64,000 nucleotides of DNA from Owenia fusiformis (GCA_903813345.2 CAIIXF020000001.1:4650001-4714000), one strand, 5' to 3'. Positions 1 to 12,462 are shown, counted from the stretch's first letter. Translations and numbers: made by a program. Notes: a model not told the origin generated them from the letters alone.

Positions 1-118
1 ATATTGTTGGGTCTATCTCCCAGGCTAATTATGTTAATTACGACTGTATATACAGGATATACCAAAGCGGTATTGCTCACCTGCATTGGTGGTAAACAAA
101 ATACAATACAATACAATA
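1..118. repeat. Dispersed repeat R1 with an ACAAT microsatellite tail
   Basis: The first ~118 bases recur at 31916-32043 with few differences, including the stretch around 'accaaagcggtattgctcac' and the trailing (acaat)n tract. The second copy lies in intron 1 of FKTN copy 2. This copy lies upstream of exon 2 of FKTN copy 1, so it may be a remnant of the same duplicated intron. Related pieces with the core 'gacatattgtt' also occur near 8520, 27375 and 41573, so a dispersed repeat family is equally possible. Confidence 0.6.
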
Positions 119-138
119 CAATACTACACCAGCTTCCT

Positions 139-231
139 GAGGTGATATATCATCATGGCCTTAACTTAATGAAGTGATATATCATTATGGCTTCAACTTA
201 ATGAGGTAACATATTATTATGGCCGCAACTT
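139..231. repeat. 32 bp tandem repeat, about three units
   Basis: Units at 139-170, 171-202 and 203-231 share the pattern gaRgt-gatatatcat-atggc-aactt-aat. The third unit is diverged and shortened. A single related unit lies near 564-595. No coding sense is seen. Confidence 0.6.
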
Positions 232-2245
232 ATCAAGTGTGCATTCGTTATATCCCATATATCGACCCGTCAGCTGAAATAATGGTTATCCAATTAGCAT
301 TTGAATAGATTTCATTGCCTACTGCTGAGAAGTTTGGTAGGCACTGTTTACATAATCTTTAAATGACAGAAAATGAGGGGTATCATTCATAATACCAATA
401 GGTTATCCTGAACTCTGTTGCTTTAATAGGTTTATTGCATGATAACCATCTCAAACTACAATCAAATGACAACATGTTCGCTGGAAACCTCTTAACATAT
501 CTTGTACATGATCATGATATCATATCACCAATAGGTGGAATATTTTCTAGCGAACACGCACCTAGTGATATATCATTGTGGCTTCGATTGAATGATACTT
601 ACATATTTTTAGACCTGTATAGTCAATGTAGAGACAATGTCATAAACGTGTTCAGATACATAAGCAGGGGTTTCATTAGCAGCAGGCAACAGGCGATTTT
701 CACCGATTGTTTTCACAAAATCGCCGTTTTTTTTCAGGAACTTTTCAAACTTTCCAGATTGAATTTATGATTTCCATTAATTTTGCCTGTTGTTTTCATT
801 TATCTAGCCTGTTGTGAGAAATTCTAGTGAAACCCCTGCATAAGGTTTGAGTCTCTAATTCTGTTGCAACCAGGTGGTGACATCTTGTTACTATGTAACC
901 ATGTTCAAGTTATAATTCTGTTGCTATAGTTTCATTAATGTTGCATATTTCAGCCCCAACACTGGCACAATGATAAACATGTGGTAATAATGATATCAGT
1001 CAGTTATGATTATTTAATTAACGCTTCATATCCTTTAGTGATCAATGTCTCTTTGTGCAGAATGTCTCACATTGCTGGAAATCCTTCAGTGGTCACCAAT
1101 ACCCCCCTCACCCCCAACCCAGTGCAGAATGCCCCATATAACTTGACACACTCCAGTTGTAATCTATGCCCCCAGTGCAGAATGTCCCACATTGCACATA
1201 TCCTCCAGTGGTCAATGTCCTCCAGTGATCACTATTTTCTAATAATAATAATCATAGACATCCTAAGTTGTCCTTATATCGACAATGCTGAACCATCTAG
1301 TTAAACCATCAATGCAACTTAAAGATTCGACATCGAGATTAATTAAGATACGACATCAAGATTATTTAAGATAGGCCTACGTCAAGATGATAAATTGTCC
1401 CAATATAGATAAGTTTATTATGAATGCTTTTGCTTTATTTATTTAACGAATATTTAGCTGCATGGTGCATGATTATTGCTGGATCCATTGCCAAATGTGC
1501 TGCTTGCTGTAATAAAGATGCATGCAATGAAAGGTAATTATAATAAATGTTATTTTGATTTTCAAACCAATAGGGCCTTATTTCTTTATTTTAATCAGGT
1601 TTATAACAAGCAAATGCAGTGTTTAACATGTCTGATGTAAATATATAGCTAAAGGTTTATGGAGAGGTGTTCTCATTAAGAGATTCTCAGGGAATATCTA
1701 ACAAATGTGACTGAAAATGAGTGTTTACTTGATAGAGGTAGTCACATGCACAAGTTTGACTGTACATCAAAAGGAATCTTCCATGTGCCATATAAGAGGA
1801 GATGAAAACATAATTATAGATGTGATTATGTCCAATATGGATATAGGCAACTGAACCATTACATGTTTAGAACTCCTCTGTATATTCTCAATTCCTTAGT
1901 CCATTTCTTGGCATTTTACAAGTAATAATATGACTATTATGACATGCAACTCTGTCTACATGAAAAGATTTGGAAAGAAATCTGCCTTGCCTCCCTGCCA
2001 ACCAATATTTATCCATACTATCAAAAGTATTCTTAGAAAATATACATGGCAAAAATTATTACAAGATGTGGAGTCAAGTATTTTTAGGGATGAACAGGTA
2101 TCACGTTTGCTGTTAAATGCATGAAATTTTTCAGTGACCTATTTCAGGTAATGCTTAATATGTAATAATAGTGGCGTAATTTAGTGTTGAGTATATACAT
2201 ATATTTATTGCTACATTCTCTACCCTTTCTGCAACTCAAAAAAAC
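232..2245. other. Non-coding stretch upstream of FKTN copy 1 exon 2
   Basis: No supported gene. It holds irregular repeats of a 'gtgcagaatgtc' motif at 1061-1212 and a segment (1261-1530) with a paralog around 8790-8818/23960-24160. Short open frames here show no recognisable domain or splice context. The stretch is probably intron 1 of FKTN copy 1 if that copy has an exon 1 left of the window. Confidence 0.5.
1261..1530. repeat. Segment S1, the uninterrupted version of a retrotransposon target site
   Basis: The motif 'gacaatgctgaaccatcta' followed directly by 'gttaaaccatcaatg' occurs here. The first half recurs ending at 8818 and the second half begins at about 23960, with the non-LTR element N1 between them. 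The similarity continues to about 24160 through 'gatgataaattgtccc' and 'gctggatccattgcc'. S1 therefore shows the empty site of the N1 insertion in its paralog. Confidence 0.7.
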
Positions 2246-2436
2246 ATGTGTATGTAAACCATATCTAATAGAATTTTGTGAAGGTGAGATATATGCATGA
2301 ACATGGATGTACTCATGAATGGAATTGTATTGTCAGTGCTGTGTCATTCTATAAACCAGCAAAACATTTTATCATTATACACTGAAATTACAAAATGTTA
2401 AAAAAAGCTTTAATTTAGATATGATTTTGATTGCAG

Positions 2437-5020
2437 CTACTGCTGAAGACAGAATCATACAATGCCAACACAACTACAAAATTCAATGCTAGTGCTCACT
2501 TCCATCTCGAATTTATATCCATATGCCACATCAACAAGGTCCCTGTAATCATGCTGGACCCAGCCCTGGTGCAGAACAATGTTACGACTTCATACAATCT
2601 GAGGCTTGGCCTGTTCAACTCATCCCTAGTGTCATATGGCATCAAAAGTGATGATTTGACTCAACCTTTAATGGTAAGACTCTCATGATCGACATCATCT
2701 TTGCACACTCGGCCTTCCCTGGGACCAACAGAAGCCGAGTGTATGAAGATGGCTAAACATGGTTCATCCTTCCATGATAATCATATGTGTACAAGGAAAC
2801 CACATATGCTAAACATCTTAAGATACATGCAGGACATGTATTCAATTTTCCTACCCATGCAGAGGACTAGGCCACATGACTTTTGAGAGGCAGTCTTCCC
2901 GTGTATGGTAAAACACAAAAATCATATGTATATGTCTGTATGTACACTATATGAACTTTAATCTGAATCTACATTTGTGTCATAATCAGCATTTATCAAG
3001 TTGTTTATTGAGAATATGTATATACATTATACATGTATTCAGAGCTGACATCTTGTCATGTTTTCTTAGATTGTAACTTTGCTGATATGAGTTGAACGAT
3101 GGCATCCATAGCAATACACTCATACCCACAAAATATTCTATATTTTTCTATTTTAGGATAAATTGTACCACGCTCTAGCTGTAAACAACTACAACATTAC
3201 CCTACTAAAAGGTGTCGATAAAAAAGGAGAACATTATCTCTATCATGTATTCCTAAAGACTAAAGTATCAAATACAACAGCACCATCTATAAAGCAGTGG
3301 ATTCACATAGCAATCATACACCATAGACATGGCAAATATTATTGGATAGGGCCATTGCTAGAGGGAAACCATGCCAAGAAACATCCACCAGTAAAGAGCA
3401 TTAGCTTTCCAGCAGCATTTGATAGGTAGGGGAGAATTACTTGTGTATAGGACCTTCAATAATTAATAGTATATAGCATAACATCTCTTAATTATTTGAC
3501 AAGGTCTTTAAGCATGCATGGGCATAAATAGAGTGCAGTAAAACCTGGCTCATCCAGATGCCACTGAGACTGAGTCAAAGATGTTCAGATTAGCAGGTGT
3601 TCACATTTGTAGGCTTTCTAAATAAGTGAGTCATTGGAAGATAACAAATTTGGGAAAGAAAAAAGTGTTCAGTTGAAAGGTGCTTCAATGGCATTCAGGA
3701 CTGTCAATAGATGACGAAAACTTTGTGTAATAGCATACTTTAACATGTAAAAAATGTTATCTTATCTTAATATACATGTAGTTCCGATTCTTCATAAAAT
3801 TATCTTAATATTTTCAGTTTTGATGTTACGACCAGTGATATTCCTGGACTATACGTACCTTCATCTCCCTCCAAATATCTCTCCAATTTAAAACATTCCA
3901 AGTTCATCCCGTGCAACAGGACCCGGGCTGATGAATTCAATGCAGCCAATAGCAAGCAAACAAGCAAACATAATGCAGACACAACTGCCAAGAAAGCACA
4001 GCAGATTCTGCAGGCGACTAAAGCTGTGTTTGATGAAGTTGGAATGAAATACTGGCTTGTTGGAGGTACCCTTTTAGGTAAAGCATTTTCTTTCTCACAC
4101 ATGGGGTTCTATCAAGATAAGGTATGTGGGATAAGAAACTCAGGGAGGGACTGAGTCATACAGGTTGTCAGAATTGACATAATGTTTTATTGGTTTATAG
4201 GTTGGTATAGACAGTGTGGTTTTATTGCTCACACTACTGATGTAGATGTTGGTGCCTGGATTGCAGATCTTAATCCAGAACTGGAGACACTCCTCAAACG
4301 CAAGGGACAGCCCATCAGGCTGATGTACCATTTTGGCAAGGTAAACTTACTCACCCAGGTTGAACATAATTATCCAGATTTGCTATAGAGCCTCAAGAAG
4401 GGGGTTTGGGCACTTTTAATTGGTTCATGAGGTGCACCTATGGGATTGCTCACTCCAAGTTGTGGAGCTTAGCAATATATATCATCTACAAACGTATGCA
4501 TTTCATCATTACAATGAATGGCAGACACAATAATGTGTTAGAAAGGAGGCTTCAAATTCTGTATTTCAGGTTTATTTTCAATTTATTTGTTTGAAATATA
4601 CATAAAAACAGTTTTCAGTTTACAATGCCAACATGATTAACGAGTGAAAACTTATTGAATTATTTTTCATCATTTTAGCCTGAAGATGGTCTAGAGTTTG
4701 CAGTTCAGGGTTTTGGTATCAAAATGGACATATTCTTTCATTATATTGAGTCAAACTACACATGGGTCGGTGGAATACGTAGCTGGTCACTAGAAAAATT
4801 ACGCTGGCTTTACCCCACCAATATAACATTATGCTCTGCTGAACTATTTGAAGATCTCTATCTTGTGCCATGTGACTCCCAGGCCTATATAGAGGCTGAT
4901 TATGGACCAAATTGGATGCTCCCTGATGATAAATGGACATGGGATAGGTCTGCACCAAATATGGTTGAAGCGGGAAAGTTTGCAAAATCTGAGAGAAGCA
5001 AAGTTGTGCAAATACTGTAA
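2437..5020 (+). CDS. FKTN: Fukutin, copy 1 (exons 2-6; 5' exon outside window)
   Basis: Fukutin is a Golgi type II membrane protein of the LicD/nucleotidyltransferase-like superfamily. It adds ribitol-5-phosphate to the O-mannosyl glycan of alpha-dystroglycan. Exons read at 2437-2673, 3157-3425, 3818-4077, 4201-4340 and 4679-5020. All junctions are GT..AG with phases 0, 2, 1, 0, giving 415 codons and a TAA stop. Family landmarks are the early LDPAL strand (copy of the vertebrate VPVFLIDP region), the PAAFD block ending exon 3, GGTLLGWYRQC across the exon 4/5 junction, the putative metal-binding DVD (residues 269-271 of this partial product), and a C-terminal EADYGPNW...DDKW...PPN/APN tail ending VVQIL, like vertebrate VIQLY. 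The membrane-anchor exon is missing here, so it either lies left of position 1 or this copy lacks one. A candidate poly(A) signal AATAAA is at 5175-5180. No frameshift or stop is seen, so the copy looks functional in its lumenal domain. Confidence 0.88.
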
Positions 5021-6127
5021 CACATGATTTTGTTTTACTAATTAATATTAGTTTTTTCCGTTCTCGAGTACATGTGTAACTTTGAAGAATAATGTCTGAT
5101 GAGAGTAAATCAGAATCTGGCCATAGTATCAGAATTAAAGGCCCACCTTGGGAATTTTCAACATTTTTGGGCAAAATAAAAACTTACATTTAAATTTCAT
5201 AGCATGTCCAATGTATTGATAAGAGAACCTTATCTTTCATTTGACACCAATAACTTTTTTCTTCTAAATTAAGTATAGTGTGCCTTTAATGTGTTTTTAT
5301 GATGGGATGATAAATATTTTGGTTGTTTATGCTTTTTAATAAGCCTTAAGTTTGTGTAATTTAGATTTACCATTTTGATGTCAGGCAATTAGGCAAGTTT
5401 ATGATGTCAAAAATCAACAAGAATCAAATCATCGAATCATTGTTAGAAGCATCAGTGATTTCACAAAATTGAAATCTGATGTCAAATCATTAACTAAGAG
5501 CTTCCATTTTAAAAAATTGTCACGAAAGTTAAACGAGTTGTTGATTTGAAAAGCATATCTTGGAGAATGCTTTTAAACTAATAAGGGTATGTGTTCAGTA
5601 TTTTCAAAAAGTATTATTTACAGATTCTTTGAATAATATTCAAATAATGTTCAATATTTTATTGTAGTTTTAACAACATGTGCATATTCTTAGTTCATTA
5701 TCACCCTCTCCTAGTGATCCATTTATATGCACTGGGTTTATTGACATTATAATAAAAATTAAATCCCTTGAGACTGTTCGCTGAACTATAACACGCTGAA
5801 GTAGCTGTGAAACATCTCCATTTTTATACGGTGAGGTCACCAGTTTTACTGAAACGATCAGTTATAGCCCATAGTAATGTCAACAAACTGAATGCCACAG
5901 AATGGATCACTTGGAAAGGCTGTTATATAATGGAGTGAAACATGCTACAGAGTACAATGCCTTGATTGAGGTATTGTTGCTAATTTGAGGACAATTTGAC
6001 TCTAAAGCAGTGATAGCTGAATTAATTCCTCACTTCATTGAGTGCAGTTTCCACCAGTCACTAATCACTGAGCCAATATTGTAATCAAGAACCCGCTAAC
6101 TCCTGTAGCATATTTTAAACCATTCTA
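5021..6127. other. 3' flank of FKTN copy 1
   Basis: Likely 3' UTR and flank. Parts match the flank of copy 2 (for example 5380-5560 with 39980-40180). The matching region in copy 2 is open for about 70 codons but is disrupted here, so it is not treated as coding. From about 5973 the sequence has no counterpart in copy 2. Confidence 0.45.
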
Positions 6128-6817
6128 AAGGAGTGGTATCGATATGGAGAACTGAATCCAACAATGTTTTTCTCTTAAACCAATCATTGAAAACATTCTT
6201 TAAAACACGGTATTTTATGTAATGTTGACTGATTGACAACAATTTAATGCAAAAATTATTTAGAAATAATTTATATAACTGATTTTGTTAACATTTTTTG
6301 TTTTTTTAGTGCAATTGTTTTTGCTCCTTTCTACCAATTCTTGAGAATGAAATACATTTGTCTTTCCGAACCTTGTTGGAAGAAAATAGCATATACAACA
6401 TGTTTTTAGACCTCCCAATAGTATAGTTACACAAAGGAATTTTTGGTTGATTTTAAAAACGTATTCAAAAAATTAAAACAAAATCCCCCAAAATAGATAA
6501 AAATCAAGATAAACCTTTAATTTCATTAACAAGATATTTTTTAAAATCAACTAAAATTTCCTTTGTTTTGTTCCAATGAGGTTCGGAAAGTTGTTTCATT
6601 TCACTCTGGAAACATGATACCAAGAACAAAACAAGTGTTTGATGTGTTTTCTAAAACAATACGTATAGATGAAAGTATATATATATATTTCAAATTATAT
6701 TGTTACCATTCAAAAGATGACCATTGAATTGACGATGTGTTAAATTTTTAGATTTTTTTATGACTGATGTAAGAGAAACGTGTGTTCAAAAAGTTCTCCA
6801 TATCGATACCACTCCTT
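6128..6817. mobile_element. TA-flanked MITE with terminal inverted repeats
   Basis: The ends are inverted copies: 'aaggagtggtatcgatatgg' on the left and its reverse complement ending at 6817, bracketed by TA dinucleotides at 6126-6127 and 6818-6819. That is the arrangement of Tc1/mariner-type elements. The 690 bp interior has no transposase frame. Internal inverted segments ('ctttccgaacc' near 6362 and 'ggttcggaaag' near 6582) add a second stem. A partial relative starts at 62638. It sits in a 1.2 kb block absent from the duplicated locus. Confidence 0.75.
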
Positions 6818-6819
6818 TA

Positions 6820-7798
6820 ATATTTCCACAAGATGCCAACATTGTTACTCCCTGTTTAGGGATGGTGTTATAGCTGACATTTAATGTTAATTTGATGACG
6901 AGGTTTAGTTTACTATACCTTTTGAAGAGAGCAATTATCAGGTATTTATTTAAAGGTATTATTGGGTTTTGTCCTTTTAAAGGCTAATGCTTTATGGACA
7001 TAGGACCTCTCTTGAAGAAGGAATTTCTAAAATGTTTTCACATCACTTAATGTCATCAGTGTAGGTTCTTCTGAAAGAAGTACTAGCGATGGAGTGATTT
7101 GATAAATTATGTTTTGTTTGATGGGCCAGATTTGCTACTGCAGTGAGTTATTGTTTTTCTAATTTTTATACATGACATGACACATGATTACAATGCATAA
7201 TGTTTTACAATGTAGACATGCAATCTTTTGTAGTAGATATCCTTCTAGTCATGTCCTATTAGGTGCTATCCTTCTAGTCATGGCCAATGAGGTGATATGC
7301 CTTGTTATAACCTATACATAGATGGAGCATCTATTGAACAGTGGTCATAATTGATAAATTTAAATGTCTAGAAGTCTTCCTTTTGACATATTTTTATGAA
7401 CATTATATACAATTGAATTTTTTTATGTGGTGCCTTGTTAAAGGAATGTAGAAGGAATAAAGAGTAGAAGTTGGAAGCTATCTTATTTTCCAATTCATCA
7501 GATTGAAGGATTTTTGAATAAGATTGTTTTGAAATAATGTCTGACCCGTTGAAATTTTAGAAATGGGTATGACATTAAATGATGTAAGCCAAAAATATTG
7601 TAAGATTTCTAAACATACTTTCAACTCTATCTCTTCTACTCCCTTTAATGTACACTACTTGTATACTTCCAAAATAAACTAATACTATGACTACTGAAAA
7701 CTTTTTACTGTATTTTTATGGCATATTTTCAAATATGTGGCTGCAAAGTGGCAAGTGCCTCAGAGTGAGCCATAAGTACACAAACATTTTTTATTTAA
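6820..7798. other. Non-coding flank between two MITEs
   Basis: No gene seen. From about 7166 the sequence again aligns with copy 2 (about 40553-41170). Confidence 0.4.
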
Positions 7799-8189
7799 AG
7801 GACGATTCTCGGTTTGGAGAACGAAGTTCATCAATCTAAATGAGCATTATCCCTGCTTCGGACAAATTTGATTTTTTTTACATAACATAGATTTGAGTGT
7901 CTTCTTTTGAATAGTCATAATTTAATTTGGGTAATATTTCTAGATTTTTTGCAAAAAAAATATTAGCGCAGCACACTGATGAACTTCTTTCCTCAAATCG
8001 AGACTTGTATTTTATTGAATCGGTCTAATTGAGCGTTATCCCTGCTTCAGACCAAGTTGTTATTTTTACATCTTGTAGATTTAAATGTCTTCTTTTGAAT
8101 ATTCATAATTTAATTTGGGTAATATTTCTATATTTTTCATGAAAAAAATTATTAGCCCAGGAGACTGTTCTCCAAACCGAGAATCGTCC
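7799..8189. mobile_element. TTAA-flanked MITE present only in duplication copy 1
   Basis: Inverted ends (aggacgattctcggtttgga and its complement) lie between TTAA tetranucleotides at 7795-7798 and 8190-8193, as for piggyBac-type insertions. The interior is a ~190 bp direct duplication: 'ttatccctgcttc' and the following 'tcttcttttgaat' and 'aatttgggtaatatttct' blocks each occur twice. At the matching site in copy 2 (about 41171-41180) the element is absent, so it inserted after the duplication. Confidence 0.75.
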
Positions 8190-8193
8190 TTAA

Positions 8194-8818
8194 ACAATTT
8201 GAAAATAACTAATAAACTTCCCTATTTATATTGTTATTTTGTAACATATTTTTATAAGCTTGGAACGTTATAGAAAGTCAATGTTTGATATGACCCCTCT
8301 TTATCCGAATTATACGTTTAAGCTCGGCTCTGCGTTTCAAAATAATTATCTTAATGTGCTATTTGTTGGTTTGGGCCAAGCTATCTTGATTAAAACTAAC
8401 TTGGCCAAACTTCCTATATATATTATTTGCCTTGTAAGATCGAATATGGTAACATGATCCACATTTTGTATCCAAATTGATTGGTATCAAGTAAACCTTT
8501 TATGTCACCACCTTAAGGGCTGACATATTGTTCAAGTCTCCAATTTTTCATGGACGTTGGTTGGTGTTCGTCGTTCGGAGTCTGTAACAAATGGCACATC
8601 GTGACATTTTGTTTGTTAATGCCTTGTTTAATATCTTATAGGATGTGCTTAAAATTGGGTCATAAAAGCTTTTCAAATGACTGATAGTTCAGTTTTTGCC
8701 TTTATTAAAAAGTGGAAACCATGCTAACTGCTCATAGCAGGGGGTAAAACGAAAGAAGATATTCTGGATTTTGAAGCCCTGTGATCGGAGGATGTTATAG
8801 ACAATGCTGAACCATCTA
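8194..8818. other. 3' end of duplication copy 1 and left half of segment S2
   Basis: 8260-8727 matches 41255-41797. An open frame at 8260-8457 is shared with copy 2 only because of the duplication; it has no domain or splice signals. The last ~30 bases up to 8818 match S1 and form the left flank of retrotransposon N1. Confidence 0.5.
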
Positions 8819-11046
8819 TTTTTTTTATTTATTTATTAAAATCATATAAACATTTATACATATCAGTGATAATGACACCCTAGAGCGTGTATGTCTTATC
8901 AGAAGCTAAAATATTTGAAAAATGGCATATTGTTAGTTACATTTATTATTGATGTTACAAAGTATCTCAAAATATAAATTATGTAAGCCAAACTGGGAAA
9001 CAAATAAATATGATGTAAAAAAGACATCATAAAAACATTTTAATGATGTAGAAAAAGGTGCATCCGTTAAAAATTTGTACAGGGTACTAATCATAGAGAC
9101 TAATTACACGTCTTTTAAAGGCTCACTTAAAAATAAAAATGGTTTTTGAAGTTTTGATAACATCTGGAGTTGAATTCCAGATTATTCCCCCTTGAGTTCT
9201 AATACTTCGTTTGCGGAGTTGAATTCCAGATTATTCCCCCTTGAGTTTTAATACTTCGTTTACCATAGTTGGTTCTAAATTTGGAAATATGAAGACTGTC
9301 AGTCTGTCTTGTATTGTGGTCGTGTACCTGCACTGATTTGCTGAAAATAATTGGAAAATAAGTCATTTGGAAAATTTTATGGAAGTTTGATGCATTTGTA
9401 GGTAAAGATAAGAACATTGAGTTTTTAAATATCATTTATTTTAAGTATATTTAGTTGTTGAAATAAGGGTGATGATGGTGCTTTATTATATTCACTATTA
9501 GTAACTAACCGGGCAAATCTTTTCTGCAACTTTGATAAGATATCAATATGTGTTTTTCCTGTCCCATCCCAAGCTGGGATGCAATATTGTAAGTGTGAAT
9601 AAATAAGTGAGTAGTAGATATTCAATAATGATTTAACACTGAGTTTGTGTTTTATTCGAAAAATAGTACCTATGGTTTTTGAATTTTGGTCAATTATAAG
9701 CCAAGGAAATTTGTTGAAAAAGCACGAATAATGTAAGAGTCTCTAATTTTGATTGAAATATTATCTGGTACCCTATTTTGGGAAGTTGTAAAGACCATAA
9801 AGTTGTTTTTATCAATGTTCAATGAGAGTTTATTAGCACAGAACTAATCATATACAGTTTTTAATTCATTATTCACTACATCGATTAAGGAATAAATATT
9901 TTTGCCAGAGCAAAGAATATTTGTATCATCAGCAAAAATTAGATATTTGAATGAATTGCTAGTAGAGATTAGGTCATTTATGTAAAGGATGAAAAGTATG
10001 GGGCCTAAAATGGATCCCTGAGGGACACCACATTGTATTGCTTCATACCCGAGTATTCATGTTCAAAAGTTATATGTTACTAAGATAACTTTTGAACCAA
10101 TCCAAGAATTTACCCTGGAAGCCTTAAAAATTCAATTTAGTAAGTAAAATATCATGGTTAACCTATCAAAGGCTTTACTTAAATCCAAAAAGATCCCTAA
10201 ACTGTACTGTTTATTCTCTATAGCTTTCCTTAGGTTTTCTAGGAAAGTTAAAATAGCTAAGCAAGTAGATCGATTCCTTCGAAATCCAAATTGATTGATA
10301 CAGATTATTTTGAATTTTTCAATGAACTCAACAACTCTATTATACATGATTTTCTCAAAAATTTTAGAAAAAACTGATAAAAGTGATATCGGCCTATAAG
10401 TACCTCTGATCATTCTTTTTGAACATTGGAATAGTTTTGGCTATTTTCAATTGATCTGGAAAGACACCAGTCGAGAGAGATAAATTGGTCAAATGGAGCA
10501 AAGGAGGATTGAATATGTCATTTGAATTCTTAACTGTTATTGGTTTAATTTCGTCATACCATGCTGCTGAATCTTTTTGACTTCTTTAACTGTTACACGT
10601 CTTAACAATATACTTTGATTGAATGAATCTGTCAATTTGCTTTTAAAAGTAATTTTTTAGGGAAAAATCAGCATTTGTTATATTATTTGCAAGATTAGGT
10701 CCTACTTCAGTAAAATAATCATTAAAAAGATAAGCAATTTGTTTATGGTCTTCAATCAGCTTATTATCATAAATAAATTCCTTGTTTGTCAGATTTGAAC
10801 GTTTGTCGCTATTAAGAATATCATTTATGTTTTTCCATGTTTCCTTTAGATTACCCGAACAACTGTTGAACTTGCGTTTATAGTAAAATCTCCGAATTTC
10901 GTATTACTTGCCTTAAAATGTGTTTAAAAGTTTTATATTCATTGATTTTTGCTGATGTTGGATGCTTAATAGATTTTACATACATAGAGTTTTTTTTTGT
11001 TTAATTGATGTAATTATACCTTCAGTTAGCCATGGCTTTTTATTAT
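8819..11046 (-). pseudogene. Non-LTR retrotransposon N1, 3' part: reverse transcriptase, broken
   Basis: Reading right to left, the strand encodes the linker after the endonuclease (KPWLTEG at about 11020), then reverse transcriptase motifs: YRPISLLSVFSKIFEKIM, a QFGFR...STCLAI block, FLDLSKAFD, GVPQGSILGP near 10010 and FADDT near 9935. The usual C-terminal region follows (YYSLIYSHLQYCIPAW, then HNTRQ...KFRTNYGKRS). Several frameshifts and stops separate these pieces. A tail rich in A/TAAA on the coding strand is at 8819-8840. A 49 bp tandem duplication lies at 9167-9264. The motifs place it in the CR1/Jockey group. Its 5' part continues at 23223, after the Helentron. Confidence 0.85.
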
Positions 11047-11088
11047 GTCCCCACCACATAGTGTGGGGCCATATTGTCGGCCTAGGCG

Positions 11089-11155
11089 CGTCCGTCTGTC
11101 CGTCTGTCTGTCTGTCCGTCTGTCTGTCTGTCCGTCTGTCTGTCCGTACGTCCGG
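11089..11155. repeat. GTCTGTC/GTCC microsatellite
   Basis: A run of gtctgtcc/gtctgtct units lies just inside the left end of the 12.2 kb element. It opens a low-complexity frame that is not a gene. Helentrons and their non-autonomous relatives often carry tandem repeats near an end. Confidence 0.8.
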
Positions 11156-11569
11156 CAGTTTTCTCCAAAACCGCTACAGATATCACCTTCAAATTTTCAG
11201 GGTTAACTTATGAGTGCATACAGATGTGGATGAAAAAAAATTAACTCGATACCTACTTCCTGTCGGCCATTTTGAAGTCAAATGCTAAAATCCTTGTCTG
11301 CAAACTTTAAGAAAAACGGCTTCACAGTTGCTTTTAAAACTTTAACATCTTGTTCAGCTCACTTCATTCTAGATCTGATTAGGTTTTGGACCTGTTAGCT
11401 CAGTCATGTCAGCCATTTTGAATGTTTTAAGAAAAGTTAGCGCACGATAATACTTTGTATCATATTGAATGGTGTTTTTCAGTTTTCATACTTTAACTTT
11501 TTAGTAGCTTTATAAATAATTTCAGGTGTACTTTGTTGTAAAAGCCTATGTTATTGTTAACAGTAGTTA

Positions 11570-12140
11570 TATGTGATAATTTTGTAAAAAGATTTCAGCA
11601 AAAACTCATAATCACTTTTTTATTGTCGGCCATTTTTGATTTTTCCGTCCTAAAATCTTGTCTGTAAAGTCTTGTCTACGCGTTTTCAGGTGAACCGTTT
11701 GGTAGATCAATTTCAAATTTTCAGGGATGATTCTTAGTATGAAAATCTAGAACTGATTAGTTTTTGGGCATTCTGGGTAAATGTCAAGGCAGCCATTTTG
11801 GATTTTCTGTCCTAAAATCTCGTCTGTAAAGTCTTGTCTACACATTTCCAGGTGAACTGTTTGGTAGATCAATTTCAAAATTTCAGGGATGATTCTTAGT
11901 ATGAAAGTATAGAACTTTTTTATTTTTTCGGCATTCTGCATAAATTCTTAAGATGGCCATTCTGGCTTTTCTGTCTTAAATTCATGTCTGTAAAGGCATG
12001 TCTACTCATTTTCAGGATAACAATTTGACGGATTGATTTCAAAGTTTCAGGGCGATTCTTAGAAAGAAAATCTAGTACTGATTAGTTTTCAGCATTCTTG
12101 GTAAATGTCAAGGCAGCCATTTTGGATTTTCTGTCTTTAC
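11570..12140. repeat. Tandem ~162 bp modules at the left end of the Helentron
   Basis: The motif 'gattctta' recurs at about 11729, 11891 and 12054 (spacing 162 and 163). Each is embedded in the same order of blocks: 'aaatcttgtctgtaaag', 'ttttcaggtgaac', 'gtagatcaatttcaaa', 'gattctta' and 'gccattttggattttctgtc'. About three and a half units are seen. Confidence 0.75.
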
Positions 12141-12348
12141 AAAACTCCCCTGATTTCTTAAAAATAGACTGAACTGGTAGACTCACCTGGAGCCACCATG
12201 TTGTTTTTTTTATATGTTGTGGGCTCGCAAACAATTTTCAAGGCTGACCTTACAGTTTATGGTTATGTAGTATATATTGTTGATATATTTGTGATGAATG
12301 CAATCTTAATCACTCTGTGTTTTATATTATTTTTATTTTATTTTTCAG

Positions 12349-12462
12349 AAAACTGAAGAATGGAAAGACATTCAACTCCAGTTTCAAAAATATGGCAAAG
12401 CAATAAAGGAAGGGATTCCAAATGTTAATTGTGGAATGGCCCTGTGGTCATTGCACAATTAA
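12349..12462 (+). other. Candidate captured terminal exon (37 codons)
   Basis: A strong acceptor (pyrimidine tract ending tttttcag at 12348) is followed by an open frame of 37 codons ending in TAA. It reads KTEEWKDIQLQFQKYGK... and closes ...NCGMALWSLHN. The composition looks coding and the reading frame is clean. It is followed by AT-rich sequence with a possible late signal (aataaa at 12721). No upstream partner exon is recognised inside the Helentron. It may be a host exon captured by the element, or a real exon of an unrecognised gene. I do not recognise the protein. Confidence 0.35.

Larger units (their letters stand above)
2246..8727. repeat. Segmental duplication, copy 1 (FKTN exons 2-6 and 3' flank)
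   Basis: Sequence from about 2246 to 8727 is collinear with 36888-41797, in introns and 3' flank as well as exons. Similarity starts at the 'gtaaaccatatct' motif and ends just after 'aaaaagtggaaaccat'. Copy 1 is longer because it carries an extra 1.2 kb block (about 5973-7165, containing a TA-flanked MITE) and a 391 bp MITE at 7799-8189. Exons look roughly 95% identical by eye, suggesting a fairly young duplication. Confidence 0.85.

Noticed and set aside
4719-5174. 151-codon minus-strand frame over FKTN copy 1 exon 6 (and a shorter one at 39483-39842)
   Set aside because: Antisense to a confirmed fukutin exon; not independently conserved beyond the duplication.
8260-8457. 65-codon frame conserved near 41330-41531
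   Set aside because: Conservation is explained by the segmental duplication; ends differ and no splice sites or domain are seen.
11089-11213. Open frame with SVCLSVCLSV pattern
   Set aside because: Translation of a GTCTGTC microsatellite.
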